DNA of 64,000 bases from UMGS172 sp045636945 (GTDB lineage Bacteria > Bacillota > Clostridia > Oscillospirales > Acutalibacteraceae): assembly GCA_045636945.1 (NCBI GenBank), contig JAZTYO010000023.1, forward strand, positions 1-64,000, written 5' to 3'. Below are positions 8,793 to 18,351 of this stretch, in pieces. Every line of letters begins with the position of its first letter. Within the stretch, counting starts at the first letter, position 1. The position numbers were made by a program, and so were the translations under genes. The notes beneath the pieces are model-generated. The model was not told the DNA's origin. It saw nothing but the letters and a program-made list of their open reading frames with translations, and did not search any database.

Positions 8793-9800
8793 ATGAAAAA
8801 ACATAAAACATTAAAAATCATCGGTATCATTCTTGCGGTAATACTTGTTTTCTTTGTTGTAATCAACGTTATTCCTCCCAAAAAGAACGTTGAAAACAAC
8901 CCGTTTGTTGTAGGTGAAGGTAACTTACCTATGATTGCGGCTCACCGTGGCGGCGGTATGAACAATCCTGAGAACACAATGCTGGCCTTTCGTGAGGCTG
9001 TCAGCACCATAGGTGTTGATATTATCGAAAGCGACCTTTATCTTACAAAGGACGGCTATCTTGTCTATAACCACGACGATTATATTGACGAAACCTGCAA
9101 CGTAAACGGAGATATTTCGTTGGATGAGGTTGAGGCTCTTTGCGAGGATGAAACCAAGCGTCACTATATCAAGGATATGACCTTGGCAGAATTGGAACAG
9201 TATAATTTCGGTTATTATTTCGAGGGGAAAAATGGTCAGAGAATCTATAAAGATACCGCTAATTTTGCTGAAAAAGGCTTGCAGATTGCAACCGTTGATA
9301 AGCTTTTTGCAGAGTTTTATGATTCTAATCCCGACCTCAAATTTATTGTTGAGATAAAGAATGACGGCGAAATGGGCTATAAGGCTTGTGAGATACTTTA
9401 TAACACTCTTAAGCAGTATCCGAAATATATGGATCAGATTGTCATTGGCACATTTCACGACGAGATCGAAACCGAACTAAAAACCAAATATCCCGAGCTT
9501 TTAAGAGGTGCACCCACAGGCACTGCCGCAAAGTTTGTCGTTACTCAGATGCTCAAGGTCAACATTCTTGATTTGAGCGATTTTGCCTGCCTGCAGATTC
9601 CTACAAGCTATGACGTTGGTATTGAGCTTAACCTTGATAAGGCTACCTACATAAAACGTGCTCACAAGAGAAACATAGCAGTACAGTATTGGACAATCAA
9701 CGATGCCGAAGAAATGCGTGAGCTTATTGAACTTGGCTGTGACTGTATTATGACCGACGACCCTGAATTGCTTAAGAGCGTTTTGGATGAGTATAGATAA
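8793..9800 (+). CDS. Glycerophosphodiester phosphodiesterase family protein, membrane anchored
   Basis: This 335-residue protein has one N-terminal transmembrane helix (residues ~8-26) followed by a GDPD TIM-barrel outside the cell. The catalytic signature is present: AAHRGGGMNNPENT, then E-D in IIESDLYLTKDGYLVYNHDD, and the final PDE-type IMTDDPELL. It probably hydrolyses glycerophosphodiesters (deacylated phospholipids or teichoic-acid-related material) to glycerol-3-phosphate. The ATG at 8793 follows GGAGG at ideal spacing, so the in-frame TTG upstream was rejected. Confidence 0.85.
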   Translation: MKKHKTLKIIGIILAVILVFFVVINVIPPKKNVENNPFVVGEGNLPMIAAHRGGGMNNPENTMLAFREAVSTIGVDIIESDLYLTKDGYLVYNHDDYIDETCNVNGDISLDEVEALCEDETKRHYIKDMTLAELEQYNFGYYFEGKNGQRIYKDTANFAEKGLQIATVDKLFAEFYDSNPDLKFIVEIKNDGEMGYKACEILYNTLKQYPKYMDQIVIGTFHDEIETELKTKYPELLRGAPTGTAAKFVVTQMLKVNILDLSDFACLQIPTSYDVGIELNLDKATYIKRAHKRNIAVQYWTINDAEEMRELIELGCDCIMTDDPELLKSVLDEYR

Positions 9801-9803
9801 TTT

Positions 9804-10301
9804 ATGGTTATTAGAAAAGCTGAAAAATCGGATATTGACCGTTGCTTTGAGATTTACGCAGGTGCCCGTGAATATATGAAGAATAGCGGCAACCCCGACC
9901 AATGGGGAACCGAATACCCTTATGAGCATTTGATCCGTGAGGATGTTGAGCTCGGCAGGTTGTATGTCGCGGATTGCGATGGCTCGGTTGAGGGCGTTTT
10001 CCTTATGGAAGCTGGTCCCGATGAAACCTATTTGGAGATTGATGGAAAGTGGCTGAATGACGAGCCTTATTACGTTATTCACCGTATTGCATCCTCTGGT
10101 AATGTTAAAGGTATTGTAAAAACGGCGGTTGAGTTTGCATTGCAAAATATCGAAAACGTTCGAATTGATACTCACGATAAAAATATTACTATGCAAAAGA
10201 CCCTTGAAAAGATAGGCTTTAAGCATTGCGGTACGATTTATGTTTTTGCTCCGTGGGAGGGCAAATCTCCCCGAATGGCATATCATTTAAGTGTCGATTA
10301 A
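9804..10301 (+). CDS. GNAT family N-acetyltransferase
   Basis: This 165-residue acetyltransferase begins with the typical IRKAEKSDIDRCFEIY strand-helix. It continues with motif A-like IASSGNVKGIVKTAVEFA (acetyl-CoA pyrophosphate loop) and ends with TLEKIGFKHCGTIYV, the usual GNAT motif B. The substrate is unknown. It follows the GDPD gene by only 3 bp and is probably co-transcribed with it. Confidence 0.8.
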   Translation: MVIRKAEKSDIDRCFEIYAGAREYMKNSGNPDQWGTEYPYEHLIREDVELGRLYVADCDGSVEGVFLMEAGPDETYLEIDGKWLNDEPYYVIHRIASSGNVKGIVKTAVEFALQNIENVRIDTHDKNITMQKTLEKIGFKHCGTIYVFAPWEGKSPRMAYHLSVD

Positions 10302-10348
10302 AAATACATCTTATTTATAAAAACTATTATTGACGAAAGGAGACCGTT

Positions 10349-12178
10349 ATGACCGACGAAAGATTAAAGCGTTTGCGCGAAAAATCAATGAAATTGCCGA
10401 TGTTACCCGGTGTGTACATTATGCAAGCTAAATCGGGTGATATAATATATGTTGGCAAGGCAAAGAAGCTCAAAAACCGTGTTTCACAGTACTTTGGCGC
10501 AGGAAATCAGCACAGTGACAAGGTCAGGCGAATGGTCTCCAACGTTGAGGATTTTGAGTATATTATCTGCGACAGTGAGTTTGAGGCGCTAATTCTTGAA
10601 TGCTCGCTGATTAAACAGCACAAGCCCAAATACAACATACTCTTGAAGGACGATAAGGGGTATCACTATATCAAGGTTACAAAGGGCGAATACCCAACAA
10701 TTTCGGCATCCTTTGATACCGATGATAAAAATGCTGAGTATATCGGACCTTATATTTCGGGTTTCGTTGTAAATCAGACGGTTGATGAGGTGCGAAAGAT
10801 ATTCCGTTTGCCGCATTGCAACAAAACTTTCCCTGACTGTGTGAATAAAAAGGGCAGACCCTGCTTGAATTTTCACATTAAAAACTGTTCTGCACCGTGT
10901 TGCGGTAAGATTTCGGCTGCCGAATACCGTGAAACGGTACGATCTGCGGTTGAGTTTTTAAAAGGCGGTGCTTCACAATCGGTTGCGGTGCTACGTGAAG
11001 AAATGGAAAAGGCTGCCGAAAATCTGCAGTTTGAAAAGGCTGCAAGACTTCGTGACCGAATCACCGCTATTGAGAAAATCAACGACCGCCAGAAGATTTA
11101 CAGTTCAATCTATAAAAGGCAGGATATTATTGCTTTGGCGGTGGCTGATACTGCTGCCTGTTTTGAGGTTTTCGTTTTTCAGGACGGTAAACTTTGCGAC
11201 CGTGAAGAGTTTTTGATTGATGCTATTGAAACTCCCGAGTCTGCAAGGTCAGAATTTCTGCAAAGATACTACACAATGCGTGATAATATCCCTCCGAGGG
11301 TTGCCGTTGACGGTTATATTGATGATAAGGAACTGCTTGAAAAATGGCTTTCCGAAAGAAAAGGTACAAATGTAGTTATTGCTGTCCCCGAAAGAGGAGA
11401 ACAAGAGCATCTTGTTACAATGTGCAGAAATAATGCATCTGAACGACTTGCTCAGCATCTTGGCCGACATTTGTGTCAAACGGCAGGACTTGACGAACTT
11501 GCAAGACTTTTGAACCTTTCAAAACCGCCGAAGTTTATTGAGTCCTACGATATTTCCAACACCGCAGGTGAGGATAACGTTGCGGGTATGGTAGTCTTTA
11601 AGAATGGTAAACCGCATAAATCATCTTACCGTAAATTCAAAATCAAGTCTTTCTCGGGTCAGGATGATTTCCGTTCAATGGCCGAGGTTGTTGAACGAAG
11701 ATTTACCGAATATAAAAATGCCGAAACCGAGGATGGCTTCGGACAGTTACCTGATTTGATTTTGCTTGATGGCGGTAAGGGTCAGTTATCGGCGGTCCTT
11801 GAGGTTTTGTACCGAATGGATATCAATGTGCCCGTTTTCGGTATGGTTAAGGACTCCAAGCATAAGACCCGTGCTATCACATCAGGCGGTGACGAGATTG
11901 CAATTAAGGGCAACCGCAGTGCTTATACGCTTGTTTCGACGATCCAAGAGGAGGTTCACCGTTTTGCTATCGGCTATCACCGTCAGCAAAGGTCAAAGAA
12001 CTCTAACGTTCTAAAATTGACTGAAATTGAGGGCATAGGGGAGTCGAGAGCCAAAAAACTGCTCTCAAAATTCAAAACAATATCGGCAATATCCAAGGCG
12101 ACCGAGCAACAACTGATTGATGCAGGAATGCCTAAAAATATTGCCGAAAATATAATCACATATTTCAGTTTTAGTTAA
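10349..12178 (+). CDS. uvrC: Excinuclease ABC subunit C
   Basis: This 609-residue protein is the dual-incision nuclease of nucleotide excision repair. The N-terminal GIY-YIG nuclease is visible (PGVYIMQAKSGDIIYVGKAK). A UVR motif near residues 205-235 (EKAAENLQFEKAARLRDRI) contacts UvrB. The C-terminal RNase H-like endonuclease (ESYDISNTAGEDNVAGMVVF, LLDGGKGQL) and a terminal helix-hairpin-helix (LTEIEGIGESRAKKLLSKF) follow. The ribosome site is AAAGGAG. The stop overlaps the convergent tmcAL stop by 4 bp, leaving no room for a terminator between them. Confidence 0.97.
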   Translation: MTDERLKRLREKSMKLPMLPGVYIMQAKSGDIIYVGKAKKLKNRVSQYFGAGNQHSDKVRRMVSNVEDFEYIICDSEFEALILECSLIKQHKPKYNILLKDDKGYHYIKVTKGEYPTISASFDTDDKNAEYIGPYISGFVVNQTVDEVRKIFRLPHCNKTFPDCVNKKGRPCLNFHIKNCSAPCCGKISAAEYRETVRSAVEFLKGGASQSVAVLREEMEKAAENLQFEKAARLRDRITAIEKINDRQKIYSSIYKRQDIIALAVADTAACFEVFVFQDGKLCDREEFLIDAIETPESARSEFLQRYYTMRDNIPPRVAVDGYIDDKELLEKWLSERKGTNVVIAVPERGEQEHLVTMCRNNASERLAQHLGRHLCQTAGLDELARLLNLSKPPKFIESYDISNTAGEDNVAGMVVFKNGKPHKSSYRKFKIKSFSGQDDFRSMAEVVERRFTEYKNAETEDGFGQLPDLILLDGGKGQLSAVLEVLYRMDINVPVFGMVKDSKHKTRAITSGGDEIAIKGNRSAYTLVSTIQEEVHRFAIGYHRQQRSKNSNVLKLTEIEGIGESRAKKLLSKFKTISAISKATEQQLIDAGMPKNIAENIITYFSFS

Positions 12179-13350
12179 TCTTTCTTAACTATGACTCCAT
12201 TTGTAAATTCACTGCCGCAAGGGTCTGGAACCGCTTGTGAAAGAGTGTAGATATCGCTGGCTCTCGATTCAAATTCGAAAACGGGATTTCCTTTTAGTGT
12301 GGTTGAACGCATAATAACGGGGATTTTTGAGTTCTCACGTGCCGATTTCAATATTTCGGCACCTGTCGCGTTGCAACCAATAATTCTGATATAAGGCACA
12401 CGGTCGGGGATGTCCTCGGCCTTTGCTTTTAAAAATGCCGAAAGTACAAGCCGACGAAGTCTTGCATTGGTGTATCGTTTGGTTGAGGCATAGTCGAAAA
12501 GCTGAGTCAATGAACTGCTCATTCGTGCCGCACTGAACAATCTGTTTTCTATTCCCTCACTAATGTCGGGGAGCTTCTTGTACGCAGCAGGGGTTGTTGT
12601 TCTCAACGCGGTCAGTATGGTTTTTTCAAGTGATTTTATGTCAGATACTTTTCCGCTTTGGAACTGCTCGTACAGTATATCAAACGATTTTTCGGGCATA
12701 TATTTTTTAGCTTCACTCAAATTTCCCGACAGTATCATTTCACGTAAAGCACTCGCAGAACAGAAATTCTCAGATGCTTCACTGCTATCATGTTCAACAC
12801 CTTGTCGATTGACAGCAATAAAAGAACACTTTGAATTAAGTGATTTTGCGGCACTGATGTACTCAACCGCCAACGTATCGTTAGGGGAACGTAAAAGCTC
12901 ACCGTTGCCGCATAATGCTTCAACGGCTGATTCGCGAGCTTTTGCAGGTGTCATGCCGTTGTCGAGATTTTTGCGCATAATTTTTGAAAATTCTGCGGAA
13001 CGAACGCAATAAGCGGTATTTATGAGTCTCTCAACCTCTCCGCATTCACTTCCAAAGATAATAGTATCTATACCGAGATTTTCCAATATTTCAACCGAGC
13101 CTTGGGCAAACTTTTGAGCTGTTGCCATTGCCCATAAAGTAGGTAATTCGGCAACTAGGTCAACACCGCACTCCAATGCTTGTCTTGTTCTTGCAAATTT
13201 GGAAATAATAGCCGTGTCTCCGCGTTGCACCCAATTTCCACTCATAACGGCGACTATAGCATCAGCACCAAGTCGTTTTGCTTCATCAATTAAGTGCATA
13301 TGACCGTTGTGAAAAGGGTTATATTCGACAACTATGCCAAATACCTTCAT
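12175..13350 (-). CDS. tmcAL: tRNA(Met) cytidine acetate ligase family nucleotidyltransferase
   Basis: This 391-residue protein starts with the nucleotidyltransferase fold motif GIVVEYNPFHNGHMHLI (HxGH) and contains SGNWVQRGDTAIISKFARTR and FGSECGE. All are typical of TmcAL (formerly YlbM), which uses acetate and ATP to make N4-acetylcytidine at the wobble base of elongator tRNA-Met. The ATG at 13350 gives the family N-terminus MKVFGIVVEYNP; a 14-codon extension upstream was rejected. It is divergent from ackA, an enzyme that also handles acetate. Confidence 0.85.
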   Translation of the reverse strand: MKVFGIVVEYNPFHNGHMHLIDEAKRLGADAIVAVMSGNWVQRGDTAIISKFARTRQALECGVDLVAELPTLWAMATAQKFAQGSVEILENLGIDTIIFGSECGEVERLINTAYCVRSAEFSKIMRKNLDNGMTPAKARESAVEALCGNGELLRSPNDTLAVEYISAAKSLNSKCSFIAVNRQGVEHDSSEASENFCSASALREMILSGNLSEAKKYMPEKSFDILYEQFQSGKVSDIKSLEKTILTALRTTTPAAYKKLPDISEGIENRLFSAARMSSSLTQLFDYASTKRYTNARLRRLVLSAFLKAKAEDIPDRVPYIRIIGCNATGAEILKSARENSKIPVIMRSTTLKGNPVFEFESRASDIYTLSQAVPDPCGSEFTNGVIVKKD

Positions 13351-13376
13351 TTTCTCACATTCTTTCGTAAAATCTC

Positions 13377-13405
13377 TTGAAAAAAACATCAAAATGATGT
13401 ATTAT
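13377..13405 (+). promoter_or_regulatory. Sigma-70-type promoter for ackA-galK
   Basis: The -35 is TTGAAA and the -10 is TATTAT, with a 17-bp spacer. It lies about 90 bp upstream of the ackA ATG and overlaps the 5' region of divergent tmcAL. Confidence 0.7.
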
Positions 13406-13492
13406 ATATTTTTGGTAAGTCATTACCTAAATATTTTACAATAAATCGGTGCGGATTGCAATACCGTAAACCATTTTTAGGAGGAACATTAA

Positions 13493-14701
13493 ATGAAAAT
13501 TCTCGTTGTAAACGCAGGAAGTTCGTCTTTGAAGTATCAGCTTATTGATATGGACAACGAACAGGTAATCGCAAAGGGCCTTTGCGACAAGATCGGTCTT
13601 GCCGACAGTAACATTAAGCATAAGGCAGGCGACGGCAGAGAATATGCCGCTGAAATCTCAATGCCTACCCATTCCGAGGCTTTCGAGGCTTTGATGTATG
13701 CTTTGGCAGAAAGTGATGCCAAGGTTATCAGCTCTCCCAATGAAATCGGCGCTATCGGTCACCGCGTTGTACACGGCGGTACCTACTTCAGCAAGTCTTG
13801 CTTGGTAGACGATGACGTTGCTACAAAGGTTGACGAGCTTAAAGAGCTTGCACCTCTCCACAACCATCCTCACTACCTTGGTATTGTTGCTTGCACCAAG
13901 ACCTTTGGTAAGGAAGTTCCTCAGGTTGTTGTCTTTGATACAGCCTTCCATCAGACTATGCCCGAAAAGGCTTACATTTTCGGTATTCCTTATGAGTATT
14001 ATGAGAAGTATGCAGTTCGTCGATATGGTGCACACGGTACATCTCACAAGTACGTAAGTGAGCGTTGTGCCGAGATTATGGGTAAGGATAAGAAAGACCT
14101 TAAAATTGTTACCTGCCATATCGGTAACGGTGCTTCTATTACTGCAGTTGATGGTGGTGTCTGTGTTGATACCTCTATGGGCTTTACTCCTCTCGACGGT
14201 TTTATTATGGGAACTCGCTCCGGCGGTGTTGACCCCTCTGCTTTGACCTACATTGCCAACAAGGAGAACATCACTCCTGACGAGATGAGCGATCTTCTTA
14301 ATAAGAAGTCAGGTCTTTTGGGTATTTCTGGTGTTTCCAGCGATAACCGTGACGTTTCAGCCGCAGCAGCTGAGGGCAACCACAGAGCAGCTTTGGCAAA
14401 CGAAATTCAGAGATATCAGATTGCTAAGTTTGTTGGCTCTTATATTGCCGCAATGAACGGTACTGATGCTATTGTATTTACTGCAGGTATTGGTGAAAAT
14501 GATCCTGTTCTTCGTTCTGAGGTTTGTAAGCACTTTGGATATATGGGTGTTAAGATTGACGAAGAAAAGAACCTCATCCGCGGTGAAGAGGTTGAGATTT
14601 CAACGCCCGACTCTACCGTTAAGGTTTATGTTATCCCAACTAACGAGGAGCTTGCTATTGCAAAGGATACCCTTGAGATCGTAACCAATCTAAACAAATA
14701 A
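13493..14701 (+). CDS. ackA: Acetate kinase
   Basis: This 402-residue enzyme interconverts acetyl phosphate + ADP and acetate + ATP, the substrate-level phosphorylation step of acetate fermentation. The N-terminal LVVNAGSSSLKYQL and HRVVHGG, and the internal HLGNG-equivalent CHIGNGASI and MGTRSGGVDPS, are the ASKHA phosphotransferase motifs. The ribosome site is TAGGAGGAA. No phosphotransacetylase gene lies beside it; galK follows by 14 bp. Codon use is biased toward C-ending codons, in keeping with high expression. Confidence 0.97.
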   Translation: MKILVVNAGSSSLKYQLIDMDNEQVIAKGLCDKIGLADSNIKHKAGDGREYAAEISMPTHSEAFEALMYALAESDAKVISSPNEIGAIGHRVVHGGTYFSKSCLVDDDVATKVDELKELAPLHNHPHYLGIVACTKTFGKEVPQVVVFDTAFHQTMPEKAYIFGIPYEYYEKYAVRRYGAHGTSHKYVSERCAEIMGKDKKDLKIVTCHIGNGASITAVDGGVCVDTSMGFTPLDGFIMGTRSGGVDPSALTYIANKENITPDEMSDLLNKKSGLLGISGVSSDNRDVSAAAAEGNHRAALANEIQRYQIAKFVGSYIAAMNGTDAIVFTAGIGENDPVLRSEVCKHFGYMGVKIDEEKNLIRGEEVEISTPDSTVKVYVIPTNEELAIAKDTLEIVTNLNK

Positions 14702-14715
14702 TTGGAGCAGTAACA

Positions 14716-15978
14716 ATGATTGCTATCAAGAACGATATTTTAAATGGTAAGTTTGATGAAATATTTAACGTGCTTTACGGCGATGTCCAATTTGCGCGTA
14801 ACCGCTATTTGGCAGCAGTAGACAGCTTTGAGGCTATCTATGGCGAACGTGAGGTTAGATTATTTTCAGCTCCCGGTCGCACAGAGGTCGGCGGTAATCA
14901 CACGGATCATCAGCATGGTTGCGTTCTTGCTGGTAGCGTAAATCTTGATGTTATAGCAGTTGTGTCCGCAACAGATGACGGTTTTGTTAAGTTGAAGTCT
15001 GAAGGCTATGACGAGGATATTTTGTCAATAAATGAACTTGAACCACGCCAGACTGAGTTTGGCAAAGCATCTGCTTTAATTCGCGGTATGTGCGGTGAGT
15101 TCAAAAAGGATGGTTATAAAATCGGCGGTTTTGTTGCTTATACAACCTCTAATGTGCTCAAGGGCTCGGGTCTTTCGTCGTCTGCCGCTTTCGAGGTGCT
15201 TATCGGTAACATTCTGAGCGGCCTTTATAACAACAATTCTGTTGACCCTGTTGAGATTGCCAAGATTGCTCAGCGTGCTGAAAACATCTATTTTGGTAAG
15301 CCTTGCGGTTTGATGGACCAGATGGCAAGTTCGGTCGGCGGTTTCGTTGGAATCGATTTCAACGACCCTTCAAAGCCTATTATCGAAAAGGTTTCGTTTG
15401 ATATTGGTGCTCACGGTCATAAGCTTGTTATTGTAAACACAGGCGGAAACCACGCTGACCTTACTCAGGATTATGCTGATATTACTATTGAGTGCAAAAA
15501 GGTTTCCGAATTCTTCGGTAAATCTTTCCTCCGTGATGTTTGTGTGGATAAGTTCTATGAGTCTATTGCTGAACTTCGTGAAAAAGTAGGGGATAGAGCC
15601 GTTCTTCGTGCTATCCATTTCTTTAACGATAATCAACGTGCTTTCGACGAAAAGCTTGCACTCAAAGAGGGAAGATTTGACGATTTCCTCCGCATTTCCA
15701 AGAATTCGGGACGTTCCTCGTTCCAGTATTTGCAGAATGTATATTCACCGTCTAATCCTTCCGAGCAAGGTTTGTCTTTGGCATTGTCCTTAGCAAGCAA
15801 GGCCTTGGAGCACAGAGGTGCATACCGAGTTCACGGTGGCGGTTTTGCAGGAACCATTCAGGCTTTTGTGCCAGATGAGTTGCTCGAAAATTACCTTAAG
15901 ATTATGAGATCTGTTTTCGGTAAAGACTCCTGCTACGTTCTCAATATTCGTCCTATTGGTGGTACCGAAATAAAATAA
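14716..15978 (+). CDS. galK: Galactokinase
   Basis: This 420-residue GHMP kinase phosphorylates galactose at C1 in the Leloir pathway. It shows the galactose-binding motif APGRTEVGGNHTDHQHG, the GHMP ATP loop GSGLSSSAAFEVL, the catalytic-Asp region CGLMDQMASSVGG and the C-terminal HGGGFAGTIQAF. Like many clostridial GalK proteins it has an N-terminal extension of about 45 residues. It is co-transcribed with ackA and followed by a strong terminator. No other gal gene is in the window. Confidence 0.92.
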   Translation: MIAIKNDILNGKFDEIFNVLYGDVQFARNRYLAAVDSFEAIYGEREVRLFSAPGRTEVGGNHTDHQHGCVLAGSVNLDVIAVVSATDDGFVKLKSEGYDEDILSINELEPRQTEFGKASALIRGMCGEFKKDGYKIGGFVAYTTSNVLKGSGLSSSAAFEVLIGNILSGLYNNNSVDPVEIAKIAQRAENIYFGKPCGLMDQMASSVGGFVGIDFNDPSKPIIEKVSFDIGAHGHKLVIVNTGGNHADLTQDYADITIECKKVSEFFGKSFLRDVCVDKFYESIAELREKVGDRAVLRAIHFFNDNQRAFDEKLALKEGRFDDFLRISKNSGRSSFQYLQNVYSPSNPSEQGLSLALSLASKALEHRGAYRVHGGGFAGTIQAFVPDELLENYLKIMRSVFGKDSCYVLNIRPIGGTEIK

Positions 15979-16091
15979 TAAATATCTAAATCGGTATAAT
16001 TGCGCGATTTTGACTGAATTAATTGTACTATCAGTTTGACGACGGAATTCAGTTTGTTGAGTTTAAAAAATTCATAAAACTTTAAATTTTA

Positions 16092-16131
16092 CAATGCCCG
16101 AAAATTTGTGGTTTTCGGGCATTGTTTTTTT
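16092..16131 (+). terminator. Rho-independent terminator after galK
   Basis: A perfect 13-bp stem (CAATGCCCGAAAA paired with its complement) with a 7-base loop is followed by seven T residues. The surrounding 15979-16244 gap otherwise holds only the next promoter. Confidence 0.9.
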
Positions 16132-16152
16132 GCATAAAAAATAAAATAAATG

Positions 16153-16181
16153 TTGAATTTAAGGATAAAGTATAGTATAAT
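16153..16181 (+). promoter_or_regulatory. Promoter for the decarboxylase gamma/beta operon
   Basis: TTGAAT and a perfect TATAAT are separated by 17 bp, ending 63 bp upstream of the gamma-subunit ATG. Confidence 0.75.
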
Positions 16182-16244
16182 GTTCATAATTGATAGTTTG
16201 GTGTATTTTGTCAAACAATATGTTAAAAAGAGGTTTGGAGTATT

Positions 16245-16661
16245 ATGGATTTTATTACACTTGCCGCTAAAGATTTAGGTAATGTGGCTGAGAATATGGG
16301 TGAATATGGCGGAAAGGTTACGTTAAGCGGTTTGCTTATAGTATTTACAATGCTTATCCTTTTAGTTGTTATCATTTCAATTTTTGGTTTTATTATCGGC
16401 GGTGCCGTCCGTTCTAACAAAGAAAATAAGGTTAATGAACCAAAAGCTGAAAATAAGACTGTTGTCAGTCAGACTCCTGCTGCTTCTGCTGCGCCAAACT
16501 CAGAGGATGAAGATGTGATTGCTGCAATCTCTGCCGCAGTTATGATGATGTATGAGGGAACAGGTAAGACTCCTATTATTCGTTCTATCCGTCCTGCTCA
16601 CAAAGGTGTTCGTTCTGCTTGGGCAACTGCTGGTATTATGAATAACACCCGTCCGTTTTAA
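16245..16661 (+). CDS. OadG-family (gamma) subunit of Na+-transporting decarboxylase
   Basis: This 138-residue protein has one membrane helix (about residues 25-50, LSGLLIVFTMLILLVVIISI), a charged/alanine-proline linker and a C-terminal segment with VIAAISAAVMMMYEG and an Arg-rich end. That is the layout of the gamma subunit of oxaloacetate/methylmalonyl-CoA decarboxylase pumps. It anchors the complex and helps bring the carboxyltransferase to the membrane subunit. The next gene, 23 bp on, is the beta subunit. No alpha subunit or biotin carrier is in the window. Confidence 0.75.
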   Translation: MDFITLAAKDLGNVAENMGEYGGKVTLSGLLIVFTMLILLVVIISIFGFIIGGAVRSNKENKVNEPKAENKTVVSQTPAASAAPNSEDEDVIAAISAAVMMMYEGTGKTPIIRSIRPAHKGVRSAWATAGIMNNTRPF

Positions 16662-16684
16662 GTTTTGAAAGTATTGGTGATAAT

Positions 16685-17965
16685 ATGGCAATTTTTGATA
16701 CAATAAAAGGAATCCTTGCTGATTCCGGATTTGCCGCCTTCTTTGAAGGCGACGGTTATAAAAACCTTATAATGATTGGTGTTGCTTGCGTACTCTTGGT
16801 GCTCGCAATACATCCTAAGTTCCAATTTGAGCCTCTTTTGCTTTTACCTATTGCTTTCGGTATGCTGCTCGCAAACCTTCCCGGTGCAGGTATATATAAT
16901 GCAGAAATATGGGCAATCCCCGAATTGCATGATATAGAAGGTGTTATGACGGCCGGAGAATATGTCGATGGCGTGTTTATTCCTTCCGAGTTCTGGACTT
17001 ACAGTGAAGGCACTTTCCACGTTATAGCAGGTAAGGTTCTTCAGCACGGCGGACTTCTCGATATCCTTTATCTCGGTGTAAAGCTTGGTATCTATCCTCC
17101 GCTTATTTTCCTTGGTGTCGGTGCTATGACCGACTTTGGTCCTCTGATTGCTAACCCCAAGAGTTTCCTTTTGGGTGCTGCTGCTCAGCTTGGTATATTT
17201 GCGGCGTTTATCGGCGCTTTGTTGCTCGGTATGTCGCCTCAGACTGCTGGTTCTATCGGTATTATCGGCGGTGCTGACGGTCCTACGGCGATTTTTGTTA
17301 CATCAATTCTTGACCCCGGTTCTTTGGGTGCGATTGCTGTTGCAGCTTATTCCTATATGGCTTTGGTTCCTGTTATTCAGCCACCTATTATGCGTGCCCT
17401 TACCACCAAAAAGGAACGAGCTGTCAAGATGGAACAGCTCAGAAACGTTTCCAAGACCGAGAAGATTATTTTCCCCGTACTTGTAACTTTGGTTGTTTCC
17501 TTGCTCTTACCCGATGCCGCAGTTTTGGTCGGTATGCTTATGTTGGGTAACCTTTTCAAGGAGTCAGGTGTTGTTGACCGTCTTGCAAAGACTGCACAGA
17601 ACGAATTAATGAACATCGTTGTTATTTTCTTAGGTCTTACTGTCGGTGCTACTACCAACGGCGCAACCTTCTTAAAGGTTGATACTCTGAAGATTCTTTT
17701 GATGGGTATGGCTGCCTTTGCTATCGGTACTACAGGCGGTGTTCTGTTCGGTAAATTAATGTATATCGTTACTAAAGGCAAAATTAATCCTCTTATCGGT
17801 GCTGCAGGTGTTTCGGCAGTTCCTATGGCAGCCCGTGTTGCACAGAAGGTTGGTCGTGAGGAAAACCCAAATAACTATCTGCTTATGCACGCTATGGGTC
17901 CCAACGTTGCAGGTGTTATTGGCTCAGCCGTTGCCGCAGGTGTATTGCTGAATATTCTTGGTTAA
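16685..17965 (+). CDS. Na+-transporting carboxylic-acid decarboxylase subunit beta
   Basis: This 426-residue polytopic protein is the channel subunit that decarboxylates carboxybiotin and exports Na+. The Asp-containing signature GVGAMTDFGPLIANPKSFLLGAAAQLGIF, the GGADGPTAIFV loop and the C-terminal GPNVAGVIGSAVAAG are all present. It is an OadB/MmdB/GcdB-type protein; the sequence does not reveal which acyl substrate the missing alpha subunit would give it. It would link decarboxylation of a fermentation intermediate to a sodium gradient. Confidence 0.92.
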   Translation: MAIFDTIKGILADSGFAAFFEGDGYKNLIMIGVACVLLVLAIHPKFQFEPLLLLPIAFGMLLANLPGAGIYNAEIWAIPELHDIEGVMTAGEYVDGVFIPSEFWTYSEGTFHVIAGKVLQHGGLLDILYLGVKLGIYPPLIFLGVGAMTDFGPLIANPKSFLLGAAAQLGIFAAFIGALLLGMSPQTAGSIGIIGGADGPTAIFVTSILDPGSLGAIAVAAYSYMALVPVIQPPIMRALTTKKERAVKMEQLRNVSKTEKIIFPVLVTLVVSLLLPDAAVLVGMLMLGNLFKESGVVDRLAKTAQNELMNIVVIFLGLTVGATTNGATFLKVDTLKILLMGMAAFAIGTTGGVLFGKLMYIVTKGKINPLIGAAGVSAVPMAARVAQKVGREENPNNYLLMHAMGPNVAGVIGSAVAAGVLLNILG

Positions 17966-17977
17966 GGAGTTTATATA

Positions 17978-18280
17978 ATGGTTAAGCATATTATTTTATG
18001 GCAGTTGGAGGATGAGTTGTCCGATGCTGAAAAGATAAACGTAAAGGCCGGCATTAAGGAAGGTCTTGAGGCGCTTCAAGGTAAAATTCCCGGACTTTTG
18101 GAAATTAAGGTTGAAACCGTTGGTCTTGCATCGTCAAACTGCGATGTTATGCTTTACTCGGTGTTTGAGGACGAGACTTCACTCAAAGGATATGCAATCC
18201 ATCCCGAACACGTTGCCGTTGCCAACGGTAAGGTAAGACCCTTTACTAAAACAAGACTCTGCCTTGATTTTGAGGCTTGA
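17978..18280 (+). CDS. Dabb family protein (stress-response alpha/beta-barrel domain)
   Basis: This 100-residue single-domain protein has the Dabb pattern: N-terminal MVKHIILWQLED, a central helix, GLASSNCDVMLYSVFED, and a C-terminal LKGYAIHPEHVAVANG. These are dimeric ferredoxin-like barrels, often of unknown substrate. It follows oadB by 12 bp with a good AAGGAG site, so it is in the same transcript, and the terminator follows. Its link to decarboxylation is unknown. Confidence 0.8.
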   Translation: MVKHIILWQLEDELSDAEKINVKAGIKEGLEALQGKIPGLLEIKVETVGLASSNCDVMLYSVFEDETSLKGYAIHPEHVAVANGKVRPFTKTRLCLDFEA

Positions 18281-18296
18281 TTTAATAGCTGATTAT

Positions 18297-18336
18297 AAAA
18301 CGCCCATCAGTTCAATTAGAACTGATGGGCGTTTTT
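18297..18336. terminator. Bidirectional terminator between the Dabb gene and dapB
   Basis: A perfect 17-bp stem with a 5-base loop (AATTA) has A-runs on the left and T-runs on the right. It can stop both the oad-Dabb transcript (+) and the asd-dapA-dapB transcript (-). Confidence 0.92.
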
Positions 18337-18351
18337 GTGCTTGTTATTTTA

